This document shows, one piece after another, positions 22,348-31,454 of a stretch of DNA of 64,000 nt; position 1 is the stretch's first letter, and the number at the start of each line of letters is the position of its first letter. The notes beneath the pieces were generated by a model. It had not been told where the DNA came from and ran no database searches. It worked only from the letters and a program-made list of their open reading frames with translations. This stretch comes from Gemmatales bacterium (GTDB lineage Bacteria; Planctomycetota; Planctomycetia; Gemmatales; Gemmataceae). The stretch spans positions 124,001 to 188,000 of the forward strand of contig BPJP01000002.1 in assembly GCA_026004675.1 (NCBI GenBank), written 5' to 3'. Both the position numbers and the translations under genes were made by a program.

Positions 22348-24675
22348 TTATTTCTTGACCTTGAAGAGGGCGTCGATGTCCGCATCGGCGAGTTTTTCCG
22401 TGCCGGAAGTCGCATCGACGATCAGTGCGGTGCCGCTCGGAGTCACCCAGACGAGATAGTTGCCCAATTGGAACAAATCCTTCAATTCGGGCTTGCTCGC
22501 CAAGAGGGCAAAGTAGGCATCACTCTGGGCTTTGACAACTACCGTCTTCATCTTGGGATCGAAGCCCTGATCGACCCAGATGCCGCCGATTTCGAGCAGG
22601 GTTCGGCCAAGAACGATTTTCTGTGCGGTTCGGACGAGCCTGGTCTGCTCGCGAAGCTGTTTGGTGGCGACGGCGAGAGCGACGCCGACTTTGCCACTTT
22701 GAACGCCGTTGCGATCGTTGCGGCGCAGGGCGTCGGCAGCAGCGTCAAACGCGATCTTCCTTTCCTTCAGTTCTTCCACTACGTCCTTGCCCTTGCCTTC
22801 TCCCAAGGGCAGGTCTTGCAATGCTCCGCGCGTCGCTTCCAGAGACCGCCTGGCGGCCCCTTTCGCAAAGTGCTCTACGTTTGGAGCGCCGCCCAGGCCC
22901 ATAGCAGGCGGTACAGCCGGTGGGTTCGGCTGACGGACCACAGGCATCGGTCCGTCCGGAACGATCAGATAGCTCGTGTAAGGCGTGGCAATGCCGTACT
23001 TCTTGGCCAACGCCTTCGTCTCATCGACCAGTTCCTTTTGCTCACCGTTGATGCGAATCTGGTCAAGCAGGTAGCCGACTTTGCGTCGTGCCCAGACATG
23101 TTCCACAAAGTTTCGTTCGTCATTGGTCTTGGCAGGGCAATCGATCTCGTAGACGAACTCCTTGGATTCGTCGCCGACCATTCCCTGAAGTTTGATCGCG
23201 GTATGGCCATTACCCTTGTACCGACCGAGCACGACCAGTTGCCCATTGTGGAACAGATCAGGCAAACGAGTCGGAAACATTTCCGAGAACCGGATGTCGC
23301 CGGTGGAAGTCAGACGAAGGTTGGTCAAAACCGGCTGGCTGATCTTGTCGTAAAGGCTGCTGACTTTGGCCTCGAGATCCTCGGCCGGCCGCACATACGT
23401 ACTCAGGGCGCGGGTCTTTTCCGCCAGTTGATCGAGCATGGCGGCGTTGACGTTGTCGCCGACTCCGAAAGTAAAGATGCGTGTGTTTTCCGTGTTGGCT
23501 TTCATGACCCGGCCGACGATCTTATCGCCGTTGGTTTCGCCGATCGTGGGGATGCCATCAGTGAAGAAGACGATGGTAAACGTCCGGCCTTTGTCGCTGG
23601 TGCGGAACTTCAGAGCCGTTTCCAGCGCCGATTCGATGGCCGTGCCTCCTGTGGCGTTCAAGTCGTCGATCCATTTCCGGCCGGCCTCGAGATGTTCGCT
23701 CGTCGCCGGGACCAACTCGTCGCGGTAGCTGTTGACCGTCGTGGCGAAGTTGATCAAGGCGAAACGATCTTTGCTATGCAGGTGTTTCAAGCAATACTTC
23801 AGGGCTTCCTTGGCCTGGGAAATTTTGGTGCCGCGCATGCTCCCGGAAGTGTCGAGAACCAGGACCAGGTCGCGCGGTACGACTTTATCTTCGGGAATTT
23901 CAAAGCGCGGGGAAATCAGCAACATGAAATAGCCGTCTTCGCTGCTGATCGGCCGATGCGTTATGGCAGTCAAGCCGACATCCTTATCGCTGATGGAATA
24001 GAACAGCTGGAAGTTCTTGTCCAAGAGGGCTTGTTCGCGTTCGAAGTCGACGTCGATCTGGTTGTCGCTGACACGGTTGATGCCGATGGCGTGGGTCGGG
24101 CTATAGACGTTCTGAATGGCATGCTGCGACTTGATCGTCACGTTGATCGAGAATTTTTCCAGCGTGCGGGTCGCTTTGCCGTTGGTCTTGAGGGGATAGA
24201 CATACTCAACCAGGTTGCCATCACGCGGCGCGACCGACGTATAGCTCAAGGCCACCTTCTGGTCGCTGTTGGCAGCAATGGGAAAGACCTTCATACGGAA
24301 CAGGTTGTGGTCGATGTATTCGAGCAGTCCTGGGTCCTGCGTTCGGCGGACGATATCGGTGTAAATCTGCCGGGCTTTCTTGGCGTCGAGCATTTCGCCG
24401 GTGACTTCCTTGCCGTCGACCCACATGCTGAACTTGCGAACGCTGGCACCTTTCGGAACGGGGAAGACGTAGGTCGCTTCGAGTGCCCGGCTGGTGTGAT
24501 TCCGAAACGTCTGTTCCACGCGAGTTGTGGCCACCTGATCGACGATGGTGATTTTTACGTTGTGATTCAACATCGCCAAAGGGGGCACTTTGCGATCTTC
24601 AGGAATTAAAAGCCCGTGCGCTTGCAGCGGAGCCGCGAGCACGAATAAAGCCAATAGCGGTAAACAGCGACGCAT
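22348..24675 (-). CDS. Secreted VIT and von Willebrand factor A domain protein
   Basis: 775 residues from the ATG at 24675, which has a GAAAGGG ribosome-binding site and opens a signal peptide (MRRCLPLLALFVLAAPLQA). The VIT domain spans about 25-160 (NVKITIVDQVATTRVEQTF, then ATYVFPVPKGASV). The vWA domain begins near 268 with an intact MIDAS motif DTSGS at 275-279, followed by the Thr and Asp positions (TGGTAIESAL, FFTDGIPT). The long C-terminus is helical, with a proline-rich linker near 575-595 and a final domain. Bacterial VIT/vWA proteins resemble inter-alpha-trypsin inhibitor heavy chains and likely bind proteins or metal outside the membrane. Confidence 0.88.
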   Translation of the reverse strand: MRRCLPLLALFVLAAPLQAHGLLIPEDRKVPPLAMLNHNVKITIVDQVATTRVEQTFRNHTSRALEATYVFPVPKGASVRKFSMWVDGKEVTGEMLDAKKARQIYTDIVRRTQDPGLLEYIDHNLFRMKVFPIAANSDQKVALSYTSVAPRDGNLVEYVYPLKTNGKATRTLEKFSINVTIKSQHAIQNVYSPTHAIGINRVSDNQIDVDFEREQALLDKNFQLFYSISDKDVGLTAITHRPISSEDGYFMLLISPRFEIPEDKVVPRDLVLVLDTSGSMRGTKISQAKEALKYCLKHLHSKDRFALINFATTVNSYRDELVPATSEHLEAGRKWIDDLNATGGTAIESALETALKFRTSDKGRTFTIVFFTDGIPTIGETNGDKIVGRVMKANTENTRIFTFGVGDNVNAAMLDQLAEKTRALSTYVRPAEDLEAKVSSLYDKISQPVLTNLRLTSTGDIRFSEMFPTRLPDLFHNGQLVVLGRYKGNGHTAIKLQGMVGDESKEFVYEIDCPAKTNDERNFVEHVWARRKVGYLLDQIRINGEQKELVDETKALAKKYGIATPYTSYLIVPDGPMPVVRQPNPPAVPPAMGLGGAPNVEHFAKGAARRSLEATRGALQDLPLGEGKGKDVVEELKERKIAFDAAADALRRNDRNGVQSGKVGVALAVATKQLREQTRLVRTAQKIVLGRTLLEIGGIWVDQGFDPKMKTVVVKAQSDAYFALLASKPELKDLFQLGNYLVWVTPSGTALIVDATSGTEKLADADIDALFKVKK

Positions 24676-24961
24676 GGCGAACCCTTTCGTAAAGGAAAAC
24701 TGCCTTTGTCCTACCCTAAAGACGGAACAAGGATCGGTTTGGATTGCCGACGTTGGCAACGTCTCGTTCGAAAACTGCGACGGGCGTGCGACACCCCGAT
24801 CGCTCGATGACGCATACTGGTCGTCGCGCAAGCTGTTTGTTCGGCAGAGTGCAGGAAAGATGGAGGCTCTCACCTTGCGAAATGATCCTCGTCCTGCGTA
24901 CAATGAGAGGCGGGAGCAGGCAACCACAACATTCTAATTAATGTCGGAAGGAGTGTGCCGC

Positions 24962-25147
24962 ATGGATTTTCGTCCTCTCGATGACACGGAACGCAAACAG
25001 CTTTTGAACGCCTTGCGGGGTAACGTGGAAAACGATCGGGCCATCCTGATGGATCGCCGGGATACCAGTTTCGTGGGAACGACGGACGAGGTTACCGATG
25101 ACGAAGTGATTTCGGCTATCAAGTCGGTACCCTGTCATTATGCGTAA
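24962..25147 (+). CDS. Small acidic protein, unknown function
   Basis: 61 residues from the ATG at 24962, eight bases after an AAGGAG ribosome-binding site. The protein is acidic and helical (DDTERKQLLNALRGNVENDRAIL), has a middle with DTSFVGTTDEVTDDEV and ends in PCHYA. There is no signal peptide or transmembrane segment. I recognise no family. It lies 121 bases before the E2-like gene on the same strand, so a functional link is possible. Confidence 0.65.
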   Translation: MDFRPLDDTERKQLLNALRGNVENDRAILMDRRDTSFVGTTDEVTDDEVISAIKSVPCHYA

Positions 25148-25268
25148 AACCTGCGATCAACTCCAGCTGTGCTGGCGAAGCTTGAAACGCAAGCCTGGTG
25201 GCGTCCGGAACCTTGCTTGCGTTTCAATCTTTTGTTTCTCTACAAGCGTCGTTGCTTGAAAAAAGCCT

Positions 25269-25694
25269 ATGGGACTGCTGGACAGTGAAGTGGGGAAACG
25301 CCGGCTTTTGTCGGTGGAAATCCCGGTTATTGAAAAGTACAACGAAGGCCGGGACCCAGCCTACCGCATTCAGGTTTCGCGAGTTGGTAACGCGCTCGTT
25401 TTGCGTTATCGTCTGAAACCATGCCATAACGTCTACGAACTGGAAACCCGACTGGTTTCGAGCTATCCTCTCGTCCCCCCCGAAACGCGAGTCCTGACGC
25501 CGTTGAAACATTGCCCGCATCTTTTGGAAGGGCAAACGGTGTGCCTGTGGCGGCAAGGAAGTACGCGTGCCACGAGCCGTTGGGACCCATCTCAATATAC
25601 TTGCATTTTTGCGGTGCAAGCGGCGTGGCGCTGGCTCGCTTGCTACGAAATCTGGCATGAAACCGGGGAATGGCCTTTGCCTGAAGCAAAATAA
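25269..25694 (+). CDS. UBC/E2-like fold protein
   Basis: 141 residues. The order of motifs matches a ubiquitin-conjugating (E2) fold: an N-terminal helix and strands, YPLVPPETRV (the PxxPP-type turn), HCPHLLEGQTVCLW with a candidate catalytic Cys92, a WDPSQYT motif, then a helix with WLACYEIWHETGEWP. Prokaryotic E2-like proteins usually sit with E1/ThiF and JAB-peptidase genes in ubiquitin-like modification or defence loci. None of those genes is visible here; pheT follows 58 bases downstream. The assignment rests on motif order seen by eye. It could instead be a non-catalytic RWD/UBC relative. Confidence 0.6.
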   Translation: MGLLDSEVGKRRLLSVEIPVIEKYNEGRDPAYRIQVSRVGNALVLRYRLKPCHNVYELETRLVSSYPLVPPETRVLTPLKHCPHLLEGQTVCLWRQGSTRATSRWDPSQYTCIFAVQAAWRWLACYEIWHETGEWPLPEAK

Positions 25695-25752
25695 ATGAAC
25701 CCACCGCTTTCTTGAATCGGCGCCATCAAGAGGCGACGTTGAGCGTTTTGTC

Positions 25753-28271
25753 ATGAAAGTACCTTTGAAATGGCTTGGGGAGTACGTCGATGTCTCGCTC
25801 CCCGTGGCCGAACTCGCCGAACGATTGACCCTTGCGGGGCTCGAGGTTACGTCGATTCGCTTCATTGGCTTGCCCGTTCCCGACAATCTGACGATCAAGC
25901 TCGACCAACCAGGACCCGTCTGGGATCGCGACAAGATCCTCATTGGACGAGTCGAAAAAGTGGAGAAACACCCGAACGCCGATCGGCTGACGCTGGTTAC
26001 TGTCGACTACGGCGGCAAGGAACCAAAACAAGTCGTGACGGGTGCGCCGAATCTGAAAATTGGCGACCAGGGGCAGAAGGTGGTGTTGGCTTTCGCCGGC
26101 GCGGTCCTGGTCGATGCCTATGCCAAGGAAAAGGCGTTCAAAGAATTGAAACCGACAAAAATCCGCGGGGTTCCAAGCGATGCCATGGTCTGCTCGGAAC
26201 GGGAACTAGGGATTTCCGACGAGCACGAAGGGATCATCCTTTTGGAAGAGGAGGCACCCGTCGGGTGTGCCGGCGGCTGATTATCTCGGTGACATCGTGC
26301 TCGAACTCGATGTCACGCCCAACATGGCTCGTTGCCTGTCGATGATCGGCGTGGCGCGCGAGACAGCCGCACTGACCGGACAAAAGCTGCGCTATCCCGC
26401 GCGGAAGTTGCATGCCACGGGTGAGGCCATTGCCGGGCAGGTCGAAGTCATTATCGAAGATGAGAAGCTGTCGCGGCGTTATGCCGCCGCTCTGATTCGC
26501 GGGGTCAAGATCGGTCCCTCTCCCGGTTGGATGCAACGGCGGTTGCTCTATGCCGGCATGAGACCCATCAATAACATCGTTGACATCACCAACTACATCA
26601 TGCTCGAGTGGGGGCAGCCGCTGCACGCATTCGATTTCGATCTACTGCTGAAGCGCGCCGAGGGGAGGCCGCCGCGCATTACGGTCCGCCCAGCGCTCAA
26701 GGGAGAATTCATCACGACGCTGGACGGCCAGAAACGCGGTCTTGTTCCTGCGGACGTGGTCATCGCTGACAGCGCTGGTCCGATCGCCCTGGCGGGAGTC
26801 ATGGGTGGTGCCGACACCGAAGTGAACGAACAAACGACGAATGTCTTGCTCGAATCGGCGAACTTCGATGCCGTGAGTATCAGACAAACGGCTCGGCGAC
26901 TGGACTTGCCTAGCGAGGCCAGCATGCGTTTCAGCCGAGGCGTACATCCGGAAATCGTTTTTCCCGCCGCCGAGCATGCCTGCGAATTGATGCGCTGCTT
27001 CGCCGGTGGGACCGTCTGCCAGGGTTTCGTCGATACGTATCCGGCTCCCATCCAGGTCAAACCGATCGAACTGGAAATGTCGGAAATCCGCCGGCTTCTG
27101 GGAATCGACCTGTCACCCGTGGAAGCCGGCAAGATACTCCGCGCCTTGGAATTCGATGTGGAAGCCAGCGACCTCGAAGACATACGCGTCGTGCCGCCTC
27201 CCCACCGGCTCGATATCCAGGATGAGGCCGCCGATCTGCTCGAGGAACTGGTTCGGATTCATGGTTACGATAAACTGCCGGCCACACTCCTTGCCGATCA
27301 GCTCCCCGATCATCCCACCGACGTCAACCTGTTGCGGGAAGAACAGCTTCGCGACCTGCTGGTACAAGTCGGTTTGCAGGAAGTCATCACTTATTCCCTG
27401 ACGCAACGCAGTCGGGAGACCCCCTTCCGAGACAACGACGACGACGAGTACATTTCGATCCGTAATCCGATCAGCAGCGAACGCACAGTCATGCGGCGAC
27501 ATCTGCTATCCGGCGTCATTGAAATAGCGGCGTTGAACTTGCGACACACCGAAAACGTGCGTGTCTTTGAAATCGGTTCTGTCTATTTGCCAAGACCCAA
27601 CGATCCCCTGCCTGATGAACCTCGCCGCCTGGCCTTGCTGCTGACAGGCTATCGCCATGACGAACACTGGTCGCAACCGTTGAAGCGCAGCGACAACGAT
27701 CGGCTCGACTTTTTCGATATGAAGGGGATCATCGAAGCCATTTTGGACGAATTCCACATTGACAATGCCGGGTTTCGGCCGGCGACGGCGAGATACCTTC
27801 ACCCAGGCCAGTCGGCTGAATTGGTCATCAACAATCTGTTCGCTGGCACGTTTGGCAGGATGCATCCACGGCTTGCGGCCCGAATTCGAACTGGGCCGCC
27901 AACCTATCTTCATCGCCGAATTGGACCTGCAAGCTCTCTTTCTCGCCATCCCGGATCGGTTCACCTATACGCCTGTGCCAAGATTCCCGGCGGCACTTCG
28001 CGATATTGCTGTCGTGGTCCCCAACGATGTCCCTTGCGAACAGGTGATGAACGAGATTCGTGCCGCCGGCAGTGATCTGCTTCGCGGGATTCGCCTGTTC
28101 GACGTCTACCGAGGAGAAAACATCGAACCGGGCAAGAAGAGCCTCGCCTTCGCCCTGACCTATCAGGCGGACGATCGTACGCTTGTCGACAAGGAAGTAG
28201 ACAAGGCTCACCGGCGAATCGAAGAACGTCTGAAACACGTTCTCGGCGCCCAGATTCGCGGCAAAGACTAA
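25753..28271 (+). CDS. pheT: Phenylalanyl-tRNA synthetase beta subunit, with two apparent frameshifts
   Basis: The combined product is 838 residues, the usual length. The N-terminal tRNA-binding domain ([23 protein letters not shown]), the B3/B4 and B5 domains ([13 protein letters not shown] segment; [24 protein letters not shown]) and the C-terminal ferredoxin-fold anticodon-binding domain ([12 protein letters not shown]) are all present. The frame changes by +1 near 26257 and near 27888. Dropping one G from the GGG in GTCGGGTG restores [13 protein letters not shown]. Dropping one C from GGCCCGAA restores [14 protein letters not shown]. The enzyme pairs with PheS to charge tRNA-Phe; pheS is not in the window. 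The gene is essential, so sequencing errors in short homopolymers are more likely than inactivation. Confidence 0.88.
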
Positions 28272-28316
28272 AAGCGCTGGCGCAAACGTCGCCGTCAATC
28301 TGGCAGAAACGCCAGC

Positions 28317-29321
28317 TCAACGGTTGCGATAGACGACCAACTGAGTCAGCCTGGCCAGAATGTCGCGATATGACGAAGGAGGCAGGCAAGCAAGCCGGTC
28401 TCGGGCGGCGGCAGCAAATTCATCGGCACGCTTGCGGGTATAGGCCAAAGCCCCGTTTTTTTCGAAATATGGTCCCAGGGTCTCGCGCTTGGGCACGTCT
28501 GCACGACTGAGCAGCTGCTGCAATTCAGCACGCGTCTTCGGATCCGCATGTTGCAACAAACGGATCACTGGCAAAGTGAGCTTTTGCTGCTCGATATCGG
28601 TTCCCAAGGATTTGCCCGTGGTTTCTTCGTCGCCGACCAGGTCGAGGAGATCGTCGGCTATTTGAAAGGCGATGCCGAGGTACCGACCGAATTGGCTCAT
28701 CGCTTCGACGACATCGCCGGCGGCATCGGAATAATGAGCGCCGAGCCGGCAACAGCACGCCGTCAATTCTGCCGTTTTCGCATCGATGATATCAAGATAA
28801 TCTTCTTCGGTCAAAGCCAGGTTGCCCCGCTGCGTTCCTTGCTCCAATTCTCCTTCGCAAACGCGGTTAGTGGCCTGGCCGATAATGCGGCAAGCCTGAG
28901 CATCGATGCTGCTGGCCAGGTGAAAAGCGTGGGTGAAAAGGTAATCACCGAGCAGGATGCTATTCTGGTTGCCCCAACGGCTCGAAACCGTTGGACGATG
29001 TCGGCGAATGACAGCAGCGTCGAGCACGTCGTCATGCACCAAGGTGGCCGTATGGATCATTTCCACGACGGCAGCGAGCGTATGATGGGCGGGGTTGACG
29101 CCGCCGCAAGCGCGAGCAGTCAACAAGAGCAACGCTGGACGCAACCGCTTGCCTCGATAGGCATCGAGGTCTTCGAGCATTCTGGCGACGGCGGGTCGGG
29201 AGCTCGATAACGTCGCCAGCAGGATTTGCTCGGTGCGTTCGAGGTCTCGTGCGATAGGAGCGTACAACTCCGCCAAAGGAAGCCGAGAATTGGCAGGATT
29301 CGTCGAGATGGTCTCGTTCAT
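28317..29321 (-). CDS. Long-chain polyprenyl diphosphate synthase
   Basis: 334 residues. Both aspartate-rich motifs are intact: DDVLD at 97-101 and DDLLD at 223-227. The GKRLRPALLLL helix and HTATLVHDDVLDAAVIRRHRPT block are typical of trans-prenyltransferases. From family knowledge it condenses isopentenyl diphosphate onto an allylic primer to make the chain for quinones. The residues before the first motif are small, which allows a long product (hepta- to nonaprenyl). The gene ends 45 bases from the convergent pheT. The next gene upstream on this strand is an NAD-type dehydrogenase 78 bases away, so the two may share a transcript. Confidence 0.9.
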   Translation of the reverse strand: MNETISTNPANSRLPLAELYAPIARDLERTEQILLATLSSSRPAVARMLEDLDAYRGKRLRPALLLLTARACGGVNPAHHTLAAVVEMIHTATLVHDDVLDAAVIRRHRPTVSSRWGNQNSILLGDYLFTHAFHLASSIDAQACRIIGQATNRVCEGELEQGTQRGNLALTEEDYLDIIDAKTAELTACCCRLGAHYSDAAGDVVEAMSQFGRYLGIAFQIADDLLDLVGDEETTGKSLGTDIEQQKLTLPVIRLLQHADPKTRAELQQLLSRADVPKRETLGPYFEKNGALAYTRKRADEFAAAARDRLACLPPSSYRDILARLTQLVVYRNR

Positions 29322-29399
29322 GGAAAAACAACCGCAGTTGGCCGGCTTCCTTCCTGATGAGGCTCCGAAAATGCAATTCTATGACGGGCTGGATGAGCG

Positions 29400-30431
29400 T
29401 CAATCAGAAGCGTCGAGTTCCGCTTCGAGTTTAGCGATGATGCGCCGCGTCAGCGAATCGGTATTCCCCTTGCCGCCGAGATCGGGAGTCAAATCGACCG
29501 CATCATCGAGACAGGCGACCACGGCCTTTTCGATTCGCCGAGCAGCCCGGCGCTGGCCAACATGTTCCAGCAGAAGCGCGGCCGATCGGATCAGGGCGAT
29601 GGGATTGGCGAGTTGCTTTCCCGCGATGTCCGGCGCGCTGCCGTGCACCGCCTCGAATATCGCATAGCGTTCACCGATGTTTGCCCCTGGCACCAGCCCT
29701 AATCCGCCCACCAGTCCCGCACATAAATCACTGATCATGTCGCCAAACAGATTTTCCATGACCAACACGTCGAATCGGCTGGGATCGAGGGCTAATTGCA
29801 TGCACAGCGCATCGATTTGAAGTTCTTCAAACTCGACGAAGGGATAGTCATCGGCAACCGTCCGGGCAGCATCGAGAAAAAGCCCATCGCTGAGCGGCAG
29901 AACATCGGCTTTGTGGCAAAAAGTCACCCGGCGCCGCCCTTGATGCCTGGCCGTTTCGAACGCAAAACGCACGATCCGCTCTGCCGCACTCCTGGTGACC
30001 AGACGCAAACTTTCGACTACCCCCGGCACGACCACGTGCTCCATCCCGGAATAAAGCCCTTCCGTGTTTTCCCGAACCACGATCAAATCCACGTCGGTGT
30101 AAGGGACCTTCACATTCGGCAGCGTTCGCACCGGTCGGACGCTGGCGAAAAGTTGCAACTCTTGCCGAAGACGCACGTTGATCGAACGGTAGCCACCTCC
30201 AACAGGGGTCGTGCAGGGACCTTTTAGAGCCACGCGATATTTGCGGATCAGATCGACGGTCTGCTGGGGCAAGGGATCGCCGTGTTTTTCGGCAGCGGCA
30301 AGGCCGGCCTCGGCATCGATCCAGTCGATCTCGGCCTTCGCTGCCTTCAGGACTTGTCGGGCCGATGCCATCACTTCCGGACCGATGCCGTCGCCAGCGA
30401 TACAAACCACACAAGTCATCGCATCTCTCAT
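29400..30431 (-). CDS. NAD-dependent isocitrate/isopropylmalate-type dehydrogenase
   Basis: 343 residues; a second start four codons in (MTCVVCIAGDGIGPEV) is equally possible. The N-terminal GDGIGPEV, the substrate motif RENTEGLYSGMEH, and the metal/substrate region ENLFGDMISDLCAG with HGSAPDIAGKQLANPIA are all intact. ENTEGLYSG favours isocitrate over 3-isopropylmalate, and the length fits the NAD-type monomer unit. If correct it oxidatively decarboxylates isocitrate to 2-oxoglutarate in the citric acid cycle. No leu genes are nearby, which also favours isocitrate. Confidence 0.85.
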   Translation of the reverse strand: MRDAMTCVVCIAGDGIGPEVMASARQVLKAAKAEIDWIDAEAGLAAAEKHGDPLPQQTVDLIRKYRVALKGPCTTPVGGGYRSINVRLRQELQLFASVRPVRTLPNVKVPYTDVDLIVVRENTEGLYSGMEHVVVPGVVESLRLVTRSAAERIVRFAFETARHQGRRRVTFCHKADVLPLSDGLFLDAARTVADDYPFVEFEELQIDALCMQLALDPSRFDVLVMENLFGDMISDLCAGLVGGLGLVPGANIGERYAIFEAVHGSAPDIAGKQLANPIALIRSAALLLEHVGQRRAARRIEKAVVACLDDAVDLTPDLGGKGNTDSLTRRIIAKLEAELDASD

Positions 30432-30606
30432 CTCGAACCAGCAAACCGGCTTCGTTCATTCTAGCAACCATGCCATCCCATCGGTCACCGCTCTGCTCAT
30501 CAATGATCTCGCAAAAACGAGAAACCGAAAGCGCTTGGGCGTTTCCTTTCGACGGAGTAGACTATGGTCTGGAACGTTTCAACTGCATCGACGAAAGGGA
30601 TGACAA

Positions 30607-31371
30607 ATGAAATATCTGCTTGGCAGCGGTGTGTTGCTTGGTAGTCTCGCCCTGGTGGTTTCGGCGAAGGACAAAGACGACTTGAAACTCGGGCCTCCGC
30701 CCGGCGAAGGCTGGATCGCCTTGTTCGACGGCAAAGACCTGCGCCATTGGAAAATTCCGGAAGGCGATAACGGCCATTGGAAGGTCGTCGATGGCGTCAT
30801 CGACTACGATGCCCGGTCCGAGGCGAAAAAAGACAAGAACCTCTGGACGAAAGAATCGTTCGGCGATTTTATCCTCCAGATCGACTGGCGGCTCAAGCGC
30901 ACGACCGGCAAATATCCCGTCCGCATGATCAAGCCGGATGGCTCTTATGTCACCGACAAAAACGGGAAAATCGTGACGAAATTGATGGACAACGCCGATT
31001 CCGGTATCTATCTGCGCGGCACGCCCAAGGCTCAGGTCAACATCTGGTGCTGGCCCATCGGCTCCGGTGAGGTTTGGGGCTATCGGAACGACAAGAACGT
31101 CTCTCCCGAAGTCCGAGCCGCTGTCACCCCAAAAGTTCGGGCCGACAACCCAGTCGGCGAGTGGAACCGGTTTGTCATCACCATGAAAGGCGACAGACTC
31201 ACCGTGGTCCTGAACGGGAAAACCGTGATCGAAAACGCCCAGTTGCCAGGCGTGCCAAGCAAAGGACCGATCGGCCTGCAACACCACGGGGGATACAATC
31301 CCAAGACGAAAACGTGGAGTCCCGCTTCCAGCCTGATCCAGTTCCGCAACATCTACATCAAGCCGCTGTAA
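30607..31371 (+). CDS. Secreted DUF1080 (3-keto-disaccharide hydrolase-like) protein
   Basis: 254 residues with a signal peptide (MKYLLGSGVLLGSLALVVSA). The domain starts with GWIALFDGKDLRHWK, the hallmark of DUF1080, and continues with WKVVDGVIDYD, FILQIDWRLK, NADSGIYLRG and the C-terminal GPIGLQHHG, forming a concanavalin-like sandwich. Members of this large planctomycete family hydrolyse 3-keto-glycosides or bind glycans. It stands alone, with convergent cystathionine beta-synthase downstream. Confidence 0.9.
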   Translation: MKYLLGSGVLLGSLALVVSAKDKDDLKLGPPPGEGWIALFDGKDLRHWKIPEGDNGHWKVVDGVIDYDARSEAKKDKNLWTKESFGDFILQIDWRLKRTTGKYPVRMIKPDGSYVTDKNGKIVTKLMDNADSGIYLRGTPKAQVNIWCWPIGSGEVWGYRNDKNVSPEVRAAVTPKVRADNPVGEWNRFVITMKGDRLTVVLNGKTVIENAQLPGVPSKGPIGLQHHGGYNPKTKTWSPASSLIQFRNIYIKPL

Positions 31372-31400
31372 ACCTGGATCGATGATCAGAAAGTTGGTCT

Positions 31401-31438
31401 GTCTGTGGCCTCCGTGACGAGAGCGGAGGTCCGCAGAC
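31401..31438. repeat. Inverted repeat between convergent genes
   Basis: GTCTGTGGCCTCCG pairs with CGGAGGTCCGCAGAC, with one mismatch region, around a nine-base loop. It lies between the DUF1080 gene and the cystathionine beta-synthase gene and may end both transcripts, although no T-run follows. Confidence 0.55.
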
Positions 31439-31454
31439 GGGTCAGCATTTCCGA

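Noticed and set aside
22468..24609. 713-residue plus-strand frame
   Set aside because: It lies entirely opposite the VIT/vWA gene, which has a signal peptide, a MIDAS motif and a terminator; the plus frame has no domain-like pattern.
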